64,000 nt of DNA from positions 10,649,406 to 10,713,405 of the forward strand of contig NW_019167826.1 in the NCBI RefSeq assembly GCF_002303985.1, in the 5' to 3' direction. Source of the DNA: Durio zibethinus (taxonomy: Eukaryota; Streptophyta; Magnoliopsida; Malvales; Malvaceae). A model generated the notes under the pieces. That model was not told where the DNA came from. It made no database searches and saw only the letters and a program-made list of their open reading frames with translations. The position numbers and the translations under genes are program-made. Every line of letters begins with the position of its first letter. Position 1 is the first letter of the stretch. Below are positions 21,571 through 31,842 of this stretch, piece after piece.

Positions 21571-22505
21571 CATGGGAAGCTCCGCAAGGAAGTTTTACAA
21601 GAATGCCATGATTCAAGGTGTGCTGGACACCCCGAGCGAGCCGTACCTTGGCGTTGATCGAGGATCAGTACTACTGGCCGTACATGAGGGACGATGTGGA
21701 GGCCTATGTGAAGACTTCTCTTGTGTGCCAACAGGACAAGGTGGAGCTCAAGAAACTAGGCGGTCTCTTGGAGCCGTTGCCAGTGCCAGAGCGATCATGG
21801 GAGAGTGTTTCTTTGGGCTTTATAGTCGGTCTACCCAAAGCAGAAGGGTTTGGAAGCATCATGGTAGTGGTGGATAGGTTTTCCAAGTATGGAATCTTCA
21901 TTCCAGCAACCAAGGAGTGCCCAGCCGAGGAGGCAGCTCGATTGTTCCTGAATAACATGGTTAAGTACTGGGGAGTGCCGAGGACTATTGTTAGTGATCG
22001 GGATGGGCGTTTCATGGGCAGGTTCTGGACTGAGTTGTTCAAGCTGTTAGGGTCAGACTTGAACTTTTCCACCAGCATGCATCCGTAGATCGATGGGCAG
22101 ACAGAAAGGGACTGGCCAAAGCTGCTAGATATTACACAGTTTTCCTACAACTTGCAAAGGAATGAGGCAACGAACCAGAGCCCATTTGAGGTTGTGACAG
22201 GGCAACAACCACTAACACCTGGTTCGATTGCTGCAGGTTATACAGGGTCGAATCCAGCAGCATACAAGTTTGCCAAGGCATGGCAGGAGCAAACTGACTT
22301 GGCCAGAGTTTGTCTACACAAGGCGACCAAGAGGTCAAAGAAGTGGGCAGACCAGAATAGGCGGGACGTGTAGTTCTAGGTTGGAGACTTGGTGTTGGTG
22401 AAGCTTCATCCCATTGTACGCCATAGGGGGCTGCACAAAGGCTTAGTCTGGAGGTATGAAGGACCTTTTTGAGTAGTCAAGAGGGTAGGTAAGGTTGCCT
22501 ACAAG
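21571..22505 (+). pseudogene. pol: Integrase region of pol (broken, catalytic Asp lost)
   Basis: Would insert the cDNA. The N-terminal HHCC zinc domain begins ECHDSRCAGHP and is split by a frameshift near 21630; its third ligand reads Ser in TSLVCQQDK where Cys is expected. In the core, the first catalytic Asp, expected in the S-x-D-F-I motif, is Gly (GGC, 21816-21818). The second Asp (SDRDGRF, codon 21996) and the Glu (GQTE, codon 22104) are present. Immediately after that Glu about 20 residues usual in the family are missing. TAG stops at 22086, 22371 and 22377 and a TGA near 22470 follow. Confidence 0.92.
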
Positions 22506-22846
22506 TTGGATATGCCACCCAAGCTGAGGGTACACCCGGTGTTCCATGTGAGCATGCTCAAGCCGTTCCATAAGGATGAGGGAGATCCAGGACGGGTAGA
22601 GTCAAAGCGTGCGCCATTGGGAGCAAGGGCCTCATATGAGAAGGAGGTCCACAGCATCATAGCTGACCGAGAGGTGGGACGAAAGAACTATCAGCTAAGA
22701 CAAAAGTACTTGGTGCGCTGGAAGGAACTTTCAGACAGTGAGGCGAGTTGGGAACTAGCAGATGACTTATGGTAGTTCGAGGACCATATCAGGCAGTACC
22801 ATGCAGAAGATGCAACAAAGGCGTTGCGCAATCAGGTGGGGGAGAA
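22506..22846 (+). pseudogene. pol: Integrase C-terminus and chromodomain (one stop)
   Basis: RVHPVFHVSMLKPFH ends the integrase. A chromodomain follows at about 22640-22820: EVHSIIADREV, then KYLVRWKELSDSEASWE, then LW-stop-FEDHI (TAG 22773-22775, where the family usually has Gln). Chromodomains bind methylated histone H3 and are thought to steer integration into heterochromatin, which fits the satellite location. The frame after the stop stays open across the polypurine tract and into the 3' LTR, to 23060. Confidence 0.9.
22838..22846 (+). other. Polypurine tract
   Basis: GGGGGAGAA abuts the 3' LTR; this is where plus-strand DNA synthesis would be primed. It lies inside the open frame that continues from the chromodomain. 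Confidence 0.82.
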
Positions 22847-23471
22847 TGTCATGCCCTGGGCGGGTGCGCCAGGCACATCAGGCACACCAACAGGCGAGCC
22901 AAAGGTTGAGGCCCGCAGACCAGGCGTGCTGGCGGGTATCTACGTGCAAAGCCTAGCAAACGAGTTTAGAATGCCCGCCCTAACTTGCAGGCTAGCCCGT
23001 GAGACCAAGGCCTGGCATACAAGCTGCCCACACCACATCCAAAAGGGCCCAAGGTGCTAGACACGGAAGGGAAGCTTTTGAAAGCAGGTAGGATCAGCAG
23101 CAGCATCCTGGCAGATTTGGTTGACCCTGAAAATCAGGAGTTAGCATCCTGATTGATTGTAATCTGTATAATCCCATGATTTTAGCCTTTATTCTAGGGA
23201 TATTGCCATTAAGTGTAAGCTGGAGCCTCAACTATAAATACAAGGCTGCTCATCCTTTATTTGTACACCATCAAACACTTCTGTTTCAATGAATACAAGA
23301 GCATTTCCAGAATTCTGCCTTCTTATCCTGTTTCTCTTTAACTTGCGTAATCAGCCCTTCCCGTTGTTCTTGTGCCCGTACACTTGTGTTTTAGGCTGAC
23401 TTAGGCATAAAAGAGGAGATTCCAAGCCTAAGGCTGCACGGTTTTTGAGTCTAAGGTCAGAGCCCGTGACA
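22847..23471 (+). repeat. 3' LTR (625 bp)
   Basis: Starts TGTCATG, ends CGTGACA (one change from the 5' LTR). TATA box at 23233-23240. The satellite-like segment spans 23342 to about 23465. Ends directly before CAAG. Confidence 0.96.
23233..23240 (+). promoter_or_regulatory. TATA box of the 3' LTR
   Basis: TATAAATA, identical to the 5' LTR site. If active it would drive transcription into spacer S9 and the satellite downstream. Confidence 0.6.
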
Positions 23472-23658
23472 CAAGTACTAGCACCCATCACACATCATGT
23501 GCGCACAACCCCCGACCCTCCCAATAATCAGAACCCCCAATGCCATCGGTTAGGCTCTCCGGCGATGCTTCAGTGATGCTCTGACGATGGTGCCCTGGGT
23601 AAAAAAAATACGGCACCAGCACATGCCTGAGCCCAGCATGTGCACCGTGGCTCAAAAT
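23472..23658 (+). repeat. Spacer copy S9, right part
   Basis: Resumes with CAAGTACTAGCACCC, the second target duplication then the remaining spacer. Contains a small private duplication, GATGCTTCAGTGATGCT, near 23563-23580. Hairpin arms TGGTGCC/GGCACCA and GCACATG/CATGTGC are kept. With 17193-17613 it rebuilds a spacer of about 604 bp. Confidence 0.93.
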
Positions 23659-25124
23659 CTTAGGCTGGGAATGAACTCCTTATGCTTAGACATGGAATGA
23701 ACTCCGTATGCCTAAGCCAACCCACGAAACGAGCGTGCGGGCACTCAGCCGGTCAGAGAGATAGAATGCGCAAGCCGGGAATCGGCTCCGGTCCCCCTAC
23801 GAGCTGTCGATCTTGCTACCGTAACCCTCGGTTCGGTCCTGATCTTAGACTGGGAATGAACTCTGTATGCATAAGTCAACCCACGAAATGAGCGTACAGG
23901 CGCTGAGCCAGCCGAAGAGACATAATGTGCAAGCCAGGGATCGGCTCGATCCCCATCTGCATGCTATCGGTCTCGGTGCCACAACCCTCGGTCTGGCTGG
24001 GGCTTAGACATGGAATGAACTCCCTATGCCTAAGCCAACCCATGAAACGGGCGTGCAGGTGCTCAGCGGACCGAAGAGGTAGAATACGTAAGCTAGGGAA
24101 CGGTTCGGTCCCCCGTGCGTGCTGTCGATCCTGCCGTCGCAACCCTCGGTCCGGTCCGATCTTAGACTGGGAATGAACTCTATATGCTTAGACTGGGGAT
24201 GAACTCTGTACGCCTAAGTCAACCCAAGAAACGAGCGTATAGGCACACAGCCGGTCAGAGAGGCCGACCGAAGAGGCATAATGCATAATTCAGGGATCAG
24301 CTCGGTCCTTCTGCGTGTTGTCGATCCCACTGCCGGTCCTGCTGCCACAACCCTCGATCCGATTGGGGCTTAGACATGGAATGAACTCCGTATGCCTAAG
24401 CCAACCCACGAAACGAGCGTGCGGGCACTCAACCGACCGAAGAGGTAGAATGCACAAGCTGAGGATCGACCCAGTCCCCCCTTGCGTGCTGTCGATCCTG
24501 CTGCTAGTCCTACTGCCACAACCCTCGGTCCGGTTCGATCTTAGACTGGGAATGAACTCGATGCTTGCATGGATGAACTCCGTATGCAGCAACCCACGAA
24601 CGAGCTGCGGGGCTCCAGCCACAGAGAGGCGATCGCAAGCTGAGGTAAACCGTCCCCCCTGTGCGCTGTCGATCCTACTTGTCGCAACCTCGGTCGTCTG
24701 ATCTTAGACTGGTAATGAACTCTGTATGCTATGTCAACCCACAAACGTGTCGGCATTGACAGTCGGAGCGGCATAATGCACAAGCCGGGACCGACTCTAT
24801 CCCCCTTTCATATGCTCTTCAGCCCTGCTCATAAACCTCTCGCTTTGGGCTTAGACATGGCATGAACTCCCGTCTACTAAGCCATCCATGAATACGGCAT
24901 CGGACCTAAGCCGAGAGAGCAGATGCGTAAGTCGGATCGAACCGATCCCCTTACGTGCTCCAATCCTGGCCACTCACACGTCGTCCAGTCTGATCTTAGA
25001 CTGGGAATGAACTCCGTATGCTTCGACTGGGGATGAACTCCGTATGCCTAAGTCAACCCACGAAACGAGCGTGCGAGCCCTTTGCCGACCAGAGAGGCAG
25101 GATGCGCAAGGTGGGAATCGAACG
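23659..25124 (+). repeat. Satellite array, block 10, with an indel-rich stretch
   Basis: Nine or so monomers. From about 24555 to 24990 nearly every phrase of the monomer has lost or gained single bases (for example GAACGAGCTGCGGGGCTCC), unlike anything else in the window. Monomers on both sides are normal. Confidence 0.9.
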
Positions 25125-25716
25125 GGTGGTAGGTGGGTTCAAGCACATCTTCATATTTCTACCATGCCAATACCATTTGTATGGCTTGTAAATTCATACA
25201 ATGGTCCTCTAAGCCTTCATGTGAAGTTTCATGGCAAGACGACCCGTTTTTTATTTTTCATGATTTTGAAACTTTTTGCGGTTCGGGATTTTTTAAAATT
25301 TTTTTAGAAAGATTTTTGTCCCCAAATTTGGTAGAGATAATCCTTGTATTTTTGTTAGCATGCACAAAAATATTCAGCTAAAAACTCGACGTAGAGAAGA
25401 TTTTGTGACCATTTGAAAAAGTGTCCCCATTTCAGACACTTTAATGGCTACTGGCAGCAAACCTATAAAATCTCAAATGCTCTTTAAGGGGGTGTGAGTT
25501 CTCAAGGTTTGATGAGGGATAGGGGGCCAATATAAGGGTCAAGTACCAGCAACCATCGCACATCATGTGCGCACACCCCCCCTGACCCCCCAATCGTCGA
25601 ACCCCCAAAACCGTCGGTTAGGCTCTCCGGCGATGCTCTGGTGATGGTGCCCCGGGCAAAAAAAAATGCGGCATCAGTACATACCCGAGCCCAGCATGTG
25701 CACCGTGGCTCAAAAT
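25125..25716 (+). repeat. Spacer copy S10 (592 bp, intact)
   Basis: Full-length with standard junctions. The T-rich half has a one-base loss (TGATTTTGAAAC), so the recurrent frame here is split in two (25044-25307 and 25133-25381). Confidence 0.92.
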
Positions 25717-28267
25717 CTTACACTGGGAATGAACTCCGTATGCTTAGACATGGAATGAACTCCGTATGCCTAAGCCAACCCATGAAACGAGCGTGAGGCC
25801 ATTCAGCCGACCGGAGAGGTAGAATGTGCAAGCCGGGGATCGACCCGGTCCCCCCTACTTGCTGTCAATCCTATTGCTGCAACCCTTGGTTTGGTCTGAT
25901 CTTAGACTGGGAATGAACTTCGTAGGCATAAGTCAACTGACAAAACGAGTGTACGGGCGCTGAGCTGGCCGAAGAGGCATAATGCGCAATCCAGGGTTCG
26001 GCCTGATCCCCCGCTGCGTGCTGTCGATCCCGCTGCCATAACCCTCGGTTTGACTGGGGCTTAGACATGGAATGAACTCCCTATGTGTAAGCCAACGCAC
26101 GAAAGGGGCGTACGGGTGCTCAGTCGACCCGAGAGGTAGAATGCGCAAGCCAGGGATCGGCTCGGTCCCCCCCTACGTACAACCGATCCTACTATCACAA
26201 CCCTCGAACCGATTCGATCTTAGACTGGGAATGAACTCCATATGCTTAGATTGGGGATGAACTCCGTGTGCCTAAGTCAACCCACGAAACGAGCGTGCGG
26301 GAGCTCAATCGACCGGAGAGGTCGATCGGAGAGGCATAATACGGAAGCTGGGGATCAGCCTGGTCCTCCTCTGCGTGCTGTCGGTCCTGCTACCACAACC
26401 CTCGGTCCGACTGGGGCTTAGAGATGGAATGAACTCCGTATGGCTAAGCCAACCCATGAAACGAGCGTGCGGGTGCTCAGTCAACCAGAGAGGTAGAATG
26501 CGCAAGTCGAGGATCGGCTCGGTCTGCCTGCATGCTACCGATCCTACTGTCGTAACCCTTGGTCTGATCCAATCTTAGACTGGGAATGAACTCCGTATGC
26601 TTAGACTGGGGATGAACTCTGTATGCCTAAGTCAACCCACGAAACGAGCGTGCAGGAGCTCAGTCGGCCGAAGAGGCCGGACGGAGAGGCATAATGCGTA
26701 ACCCGGGGATCAGCTCAGTCCCCCTTTACGTGCTGCCGATCCCGCTGCCAATCCTGCTATCACAACCCTCGATCCGGTTGGGGCTTAGGCACGGAATGAA
26801 CTCTGTATGCCTAAGCCAACCCACGAAACGAGCGTGCGGGCGCTCAGTCGGCCGGAGAGGCAGAATGTACAAGTCGGGGATCGATTCGGTCCCCCCTACA
26901 TGCTATCGATCTTGCTGTCACAACCCTCGATCCGATCCAATCTTAGACTGGGAATGAACTCCGTATGCCTAAGTTAACCTACGAAATGAGCGTGCGGGCG
27001 CTGAGCTGATCGGAGAGGCATAATGTGCAAGCCGGGGATCGGCTCGGTCCCCTACTATGTGCTGTCACTCCCACTGCCACAACCTTCGATCCGGCTGGGG
27101 CTTAGACATGGAATGAACTCCCTATGCCTAAGCCAACCCACGAAACGGGCGTGCGGGTGCTCAGCCGGTCGAAGAGGTAGAATGCGCAAGCCAGGAATCG
27201 GCCCGATCCCCCTACGTGCTACCGATCCTAATGCTGTAACCCTCGGTCCGATCTGATCTTAGACTAGGAATGAACTTCGTATGCTTAGACTAGGGATGAA
27301 CTCCATATGCCTAAGTCAACCCACGAAACGAGCGTGTGGACGCTCAGCCGGCCGGAGAGGCCAGACGGAGAGGCATAATACGCAAGCCGGGGATTAGCCC
27401 AGTCCCCCTCTTCGTGCTATCGATCCCGATGTTGATCCTACTGCCACAACCCACGGTCCGGCTGGGGCTTAGACATGGAATGAACTGCGTATGCCTAAGC
27501 CAACCCACGAAACAAGCGTGCAGGTGCTCAACCGACCAGAGAGGCAGAATGCACAAGCCGGGGATCGACCCGATTCCCCCTATGTGCTATCGATCCTGCT
27601 GCTGGTCCTGCTGTCGCAACCCGTGATCCGGTCTGATCTTAGACTGGAATGAACTCCGTATGCTTAGACATGGAATGAACTCTGTATGCCTAAGCCAACC
27701 CATGAAATGAGCGTACGGGCGCTCAGCCGGCCGAAAAGGTAGAATGCACGAGCTGTGGACTGACTTGGTCCCCCCTGCATGCTGTTGATACTGCTGTCGT
27801 AATCCTCAGTCTGATTCGATCTTAGACTGGGAATAAACTTTGTATGCCTAAGTCAACCCACGAAACAAGCATGCGGGCACTGAGCTGGTGGGAGAGGCAT
27901 AATGCGTAAATCAGGGATCGGCCCGGTCCCCCTCTGCGTACTGCCAGTCCAGCTGCCACAACCCTCAGTCCAATTGGGGCTTAGACATGGAATGAACTCC
28001 CTATGCCTAAGCCAACTCATGAAACGGGCGTGCGGACACTCAGTCGATCGGAGAGGCAGAATGCGTAAGCCGGGGATCGACTCGATCCCTCCTGAGTGCT
28101 ACCGATCCTGCTGCTGCAACCCTCGGTCTGATCCGATCTTAGACTGGGAATGAACTCTGTATGCTTAGACTGAGGATAAACTCTGTATGCCTAAGCCAAC
28201 CCATGAAATGAGCGTGCAGGCGGTCAGCCGACCAGAGAGGCAAGATGTGTAAGCAGGGGATCGTACG
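25717..28267 (+). repeat. Satellite array, block 11 (about 15 monomers)
   Basis: Contains three class C monomers (near 26310, 26670 and 27350), each with the 16-18-bp GAGAGGCC duplication, a 12-bp duplication of the CCTGCT stretch in two of them, and GAACTCCGTATG instead of GAACTCCCTATG. Confidence 0.92.
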
Positions 28268-28858
28268 GGTGGTAGGTGGGTTCAAGCACATCTTCATATT
28301 TTTGCCATGCCAATGCCATTTTTATGGCTTGTAAATTCATACAATGGTCCCTTAAACCTTCATGTGAAGTTTCATGGTGAGACGACCCGTTTTTTATTTT
28401 TCATGAGTTTCAAAACATTTTACGGTTCGGGATTTTTTAAAATTTTTTTAGAAAGAGTTTTGTCCCCAAATTTGGTAGAGGTGATCCTTGTATTTTTTTT
28501 GGCATGCACAAAAAAATTCAGCTGAAACCTCGAGGTGGAGAAGATTTTGTGACCGTTTGAAAAAAGTGTCCCCATTTTAGACACTTTAATGGCTACCGGC
28601 AGCAAACCTATAAAATCTCAAACGCTCTTTAAGGGGGTGTGAGTTCTCGAGGTTTGATGAGGGATAGGGGCCAATATAAGGGCCAAGTACCAGCATCCAT
28701 TACACATCATGTGCGCACACCCCCCGACCCCCCAATCGTCGGAACCCCCAATGCCGTCGGTTAGGCTCTCCGATGATGCTCCGACGATGGTGCCCCAGGC
28801 GAAAAAAATGTGGCACCAGCACATGCTCGAGCCCAGCATGTGCACCGCAGCTCAAAAT
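28268..28858 (+). repeat. Spacer copy S11 (591 bp, intact)
   Basis: Full-length with standard junctions. The best copy for the inverted-repeat cluster described separately at 28735-28843. Confidence 0.93.
28735..28843 (+). other. Inverted-repeat cluster in the spacer (example copy)
   Basis: Three consecutive paired arms: ATCGTCGG 28735-28742 with CCGACGAT 28781-28788; TGGTGCC 28788-28794 with GGCACCA 28812-28818; GCACATG 28819-28825 with CATGTGC 28837-28843. The second loop holds an A-run. The arrangement recurs in most spacers, and could form three adjacent stems in RNA or cruciforms in DNA. Confidence 0.75.
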
Positions 28859-30125
28859 CTTAGACTGGGAATGAACTCTGCATGCTTAGACATGGAATAA
28901 ACTCCGTATGCCTAAGCCAACCCACGAAACAAGTGTGTAGGAGCTCAGTCGGTCGGAGAGGTAGAATGCGCAAGCCGGGGATCGGCCCGGTCCCCCCTAT
29001 GTGCTACCGATCTTGCTGCCAAAACCCTTAGTTTGGTCTGATCTTAGACTGGGAATGAACTCCGTCTGCATAAGTCAACCCACGAAATGAGCGTGCGGGC
29101 GCAACCCGACCGAAGAGGCATAATGCGCAACCCTCAGTCTGGTCTGATCTTAGACTAGGAATGAACTCATATGCTTAGACTGGGGATGAACTCCGTATGC
29201 CTAAGTCAACAAACGAAACGAGCACGGGGACGCTCAGCAGGTCGGAAAAGGCCGACCGAAAAGGCATAATGCACAAGTCAGGGATCAACCCGGTCCCCCT
29301 CTGCGTGCTACCGGTCCTGCTGCCACAACCCTCGGTTCGACTGGGACTTAGACATGGAATGAACTCTGTATGCCTAAGCCAACCCACGAAACGACCGTGC
29401 GGGCCCTTAGTCGATCGAAAAGGTAGAATGTGTAAGCCAAGGATTAGCCCTATCCCCTCCTGCGTGATGCCGATCCTGCTATTGGTCCAGCTGTCGCAAC
29501 CCTCGGTCCGATCCGATCTTAGATAGGGAATGAACTCCGTATACCTAAGCCAACCCACGAAACGAGTGTGCGGGCACTCAGTCGACCGGAGAGGCAGAAT
29601 GCGTAAGTCGGGGATCGGTTCAGTCCCTCCTATGTGCTGTCGATCCTCCTGCTGCTGCAACTTTCGGTCCGGTCTGATCTTAGACTAGGAATGAACTATG
29701 TATGCCTAAGTTAACCCACGAAATGAGCATGCGGGTGCTGAGCCAGCCAGAAAGGCATAATGCGCAAGCCGAGAATTGACTCGGTCCCCCTTTATGTGGT
29801 GCCAGTCCCGCTGCCACAACCTTCAGTCTGGTTGGGGCTTAGACATGGAATGAACCCCCTATGCCTAAGCCAACCCACAAAATGGACGTGCGGGCGCTCA
29901 GCCGACCGGAGAGGAAGAATGCACAAGTCGGGGATCGACTCGGTCCCCCCTGCGTGCTGTCGATCCTGGTGCCACAACCCTCGGTTCGGTTTGATCTTGG
30001 ACTGGGAATGAACTCCATATGCTTAGACTGGGGATGAACTCTGTATGCCTAAGTCAACCCACAAAATGAGCGTGCAGGCGCTCAGCCGACCAGAGAGGCA
30101 GGATGCGCAAGCCGGGGATCGAATG
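28859..30125 (+). repeat. Satellite array, block 12 (about 7 monomers)
   Basis: One monomer near 29100-29140 has lost about 120 bp (GGCGCAACCCGACCGAAGAGG, then GCGCAACCCTCAG). Class C monomer near 29240. Confidence 0.92.
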
Positions 30126-30717
30126 GGTGGTAGGTGGGTTTAAGCACATCTTCATATTTCTGCCTTGCCAATGCCATTTTTATGGCTTGTAAATTCATAC
30201 AATGGTCCCCTAAGCCTTTATGTGAAGTTTCGTGGCAAGACGACCCCTTTTCTATTTTTCACAATTTTTGAAACTTTTTACGGTTTGAGATTTTTTAAAA
30301 TTTTTTAGAAAGAGTTTTGTCCTCAAATTTGGTAGAGGTGATCCTTGTATTTTTGTTGGCAAGCAAAAAACAATTTAGCTAAAAACTCAAAGTGGAGAAG
30401 ATTTTGGGACCGTTTGAAAAAAGTGTCCCCATTTCAGACACTTTAATGGCTACTAGCAGCAAACCTATGAAATCTCAAATACTCTTTAAGGGGGAGTGAG
30501 TTCTCGAGGATTGATGAGGGATAGTGGGCCAAAATAAGGGCCAAGTACCAGCACCCATCTCACATCATGTGCGCACACCCCTCGGCCCGCCCAATCGCAG
30601 GAACCCCCAATGTCGCCGGTTAGGCTCTCCGACGATGCTCCGGGGATGGTGCTTCGGGCGAAAAAAATGTGGCACCAGCCCATGCCCTAGCCCAGCATGT
30701 GCACCATGGCTCAAAAT
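30126..30717 (+). repeat. Spacer copy S12 (592 bp, intact)
   Basis: Full-length with standard junctions; somewhat more diverged than its sisters (AAAATAAGGG for AATATAAGGG, GCCCATG for GCACATG), so the third hairpin is weakened. Confidence 0.92.
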
Positions 30718-31253
30718 CTTAGACTGGTAATGAACTCTGTATGCTTAAATTGGGATTGGCCCGATCCCCTCCTGCGTGCTGTCTATCCTGCTACCACAAC
30801 CCTCGGTCCCGTCCGATCTTAGACTGGGAATGAGCTCCGTATGCCTAAGTCAACCCACGAAATAAGCGTGTGGGCGTTGAGCCGACCGGAGAGGCATAAT
30901 GCACAAACCTCGATCCCCCTATGCGTGCTGTCGGTCCCGCTGTCACAACCCTCGGTCCGGCTGGGGCTTAGACATGGAATGAACTCCCTATGCCTAAGCC
31001 AACCCATGAAACGGCGTGCGGGCGCTCAGCCAGCCGGAGAGGCAGAATGTGCAAGTCGGGGATCGACCTTGTCCCTCCTGCGTGCTGTTGATCTTGCTGT
31101 CGCAACCCTCGGTCCAGCCTGATCTTATACTGGGAATGAACTACGTATGCTTAGACTGGGGATGAACTCCATATGCCTAAGTCAACCCACGAAACGAGCG
31201 TACGGGTGCTCAGCCGACCAGAGAGGCAAGATGCGCAAGTCGGGGATCGAACG
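30718..31253 (+). repeat. Satellite array, block 13 (about 3.5 monomers)
   Basis: Short block. A deletion at 30748 joins GCTTAAATTGGG to GATTGGCCCGATCC, and another near 30905 shortens the palindrome region. Confidence 0.92.
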
Positions 31254-31842
31254 GGTGGTAGGTGGGTTCAAGCACATCTTCATATTTCTGCCATGCCAAT
31301 GCCATTTTATGGCTTGTAAATTCATACAATGGTCCCCTAAGCCTTCATGTGAAGTTTCCTGGCAAGAGGACCTATTTTCTATTTTTCATGATTTTCAAAA
31401 CTTTTTTCGGTTCGGGATTTTTTAAAATTTTTTTAGAAAGCTTTTTGTCCCCAAATTTGGTAGAGGTGATCCTTGTATTTTTGTTGGTATGCACAAAAAA
31501 ATTCAGCTAAAAACTCGAAGTGGAGAAGATTTTGTGAATGTTTGAAAAAAGTGTCCTCATTTCAGACACTTTAATGGCTACTGGCAGCAAACTTATAAAA
31601 TCTCAAATGCTCTTTAAGGGGGTGTGAGTTCTCAAGGTTTGATGAGGAATAGGGGGCCAATATAAGGGCCAAGTACCAGCACCCATCGACATCATGTGGG
31701 CACACCCACCGGCCCCCTAATCATCGGAACCCCAATGCCGTCGGTCAAGCTCTCCGACGATGCTCCGACGATGCTGCCCCCGGCAAAAAAAATGCGGCAC
31801 CAGCTTATGCCCGAGCCCAGCATGTGCACCGTGGCTCAAAAT
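31254..31842 (+). repeat. Spacer copy S13 (589 bp, nearly intact)
   Basis: Standard junctions, three small base losses, and GATGCTGCC where sisters have GATGGTGCC, which breaks one hairpin arm. Confidence 0.92.

Larger units (their letters stand above)
17614..23471 (+). mobile_element. Complete but inactive Ty3/gypsy chromovirus LTR retrotransposon (5.86 kb)
   Basis: Structure in order: 5' LTR, initiator-Met-type primer site, gag with zinc knuckle, protease, reverse transcriptase, RNase H, integrase, C-terminal chromodomain, polypurine tract, 3' LTR. The order RT, RNase H, integrase places it in Ty3/gypsy and the terminal chromodomain makes it a chromovirus; the exact lineage is not resolved (Galadriel-like is my best guess, weakly held). 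By eye the LTRs differ at roughly 60 of about 620 positions, mostly transitions, so the insertion is old. At least a dozen in-frame stops and several one-base frameshifts show it cannot make its proteins. It sits inside spacer S9 in the same orientation as the satellite. Confidence 0.96.

Noticed and set aside
29175..29660. Long minus-strand open frame of 161 codons in satellite (and similar ones, for example 35298-35735)
   Set aside because: The translation is the monomer in periodic form. Frames stay open because the monomer is about 53 codons and GC-rich; both strands do this, and there is no domain.
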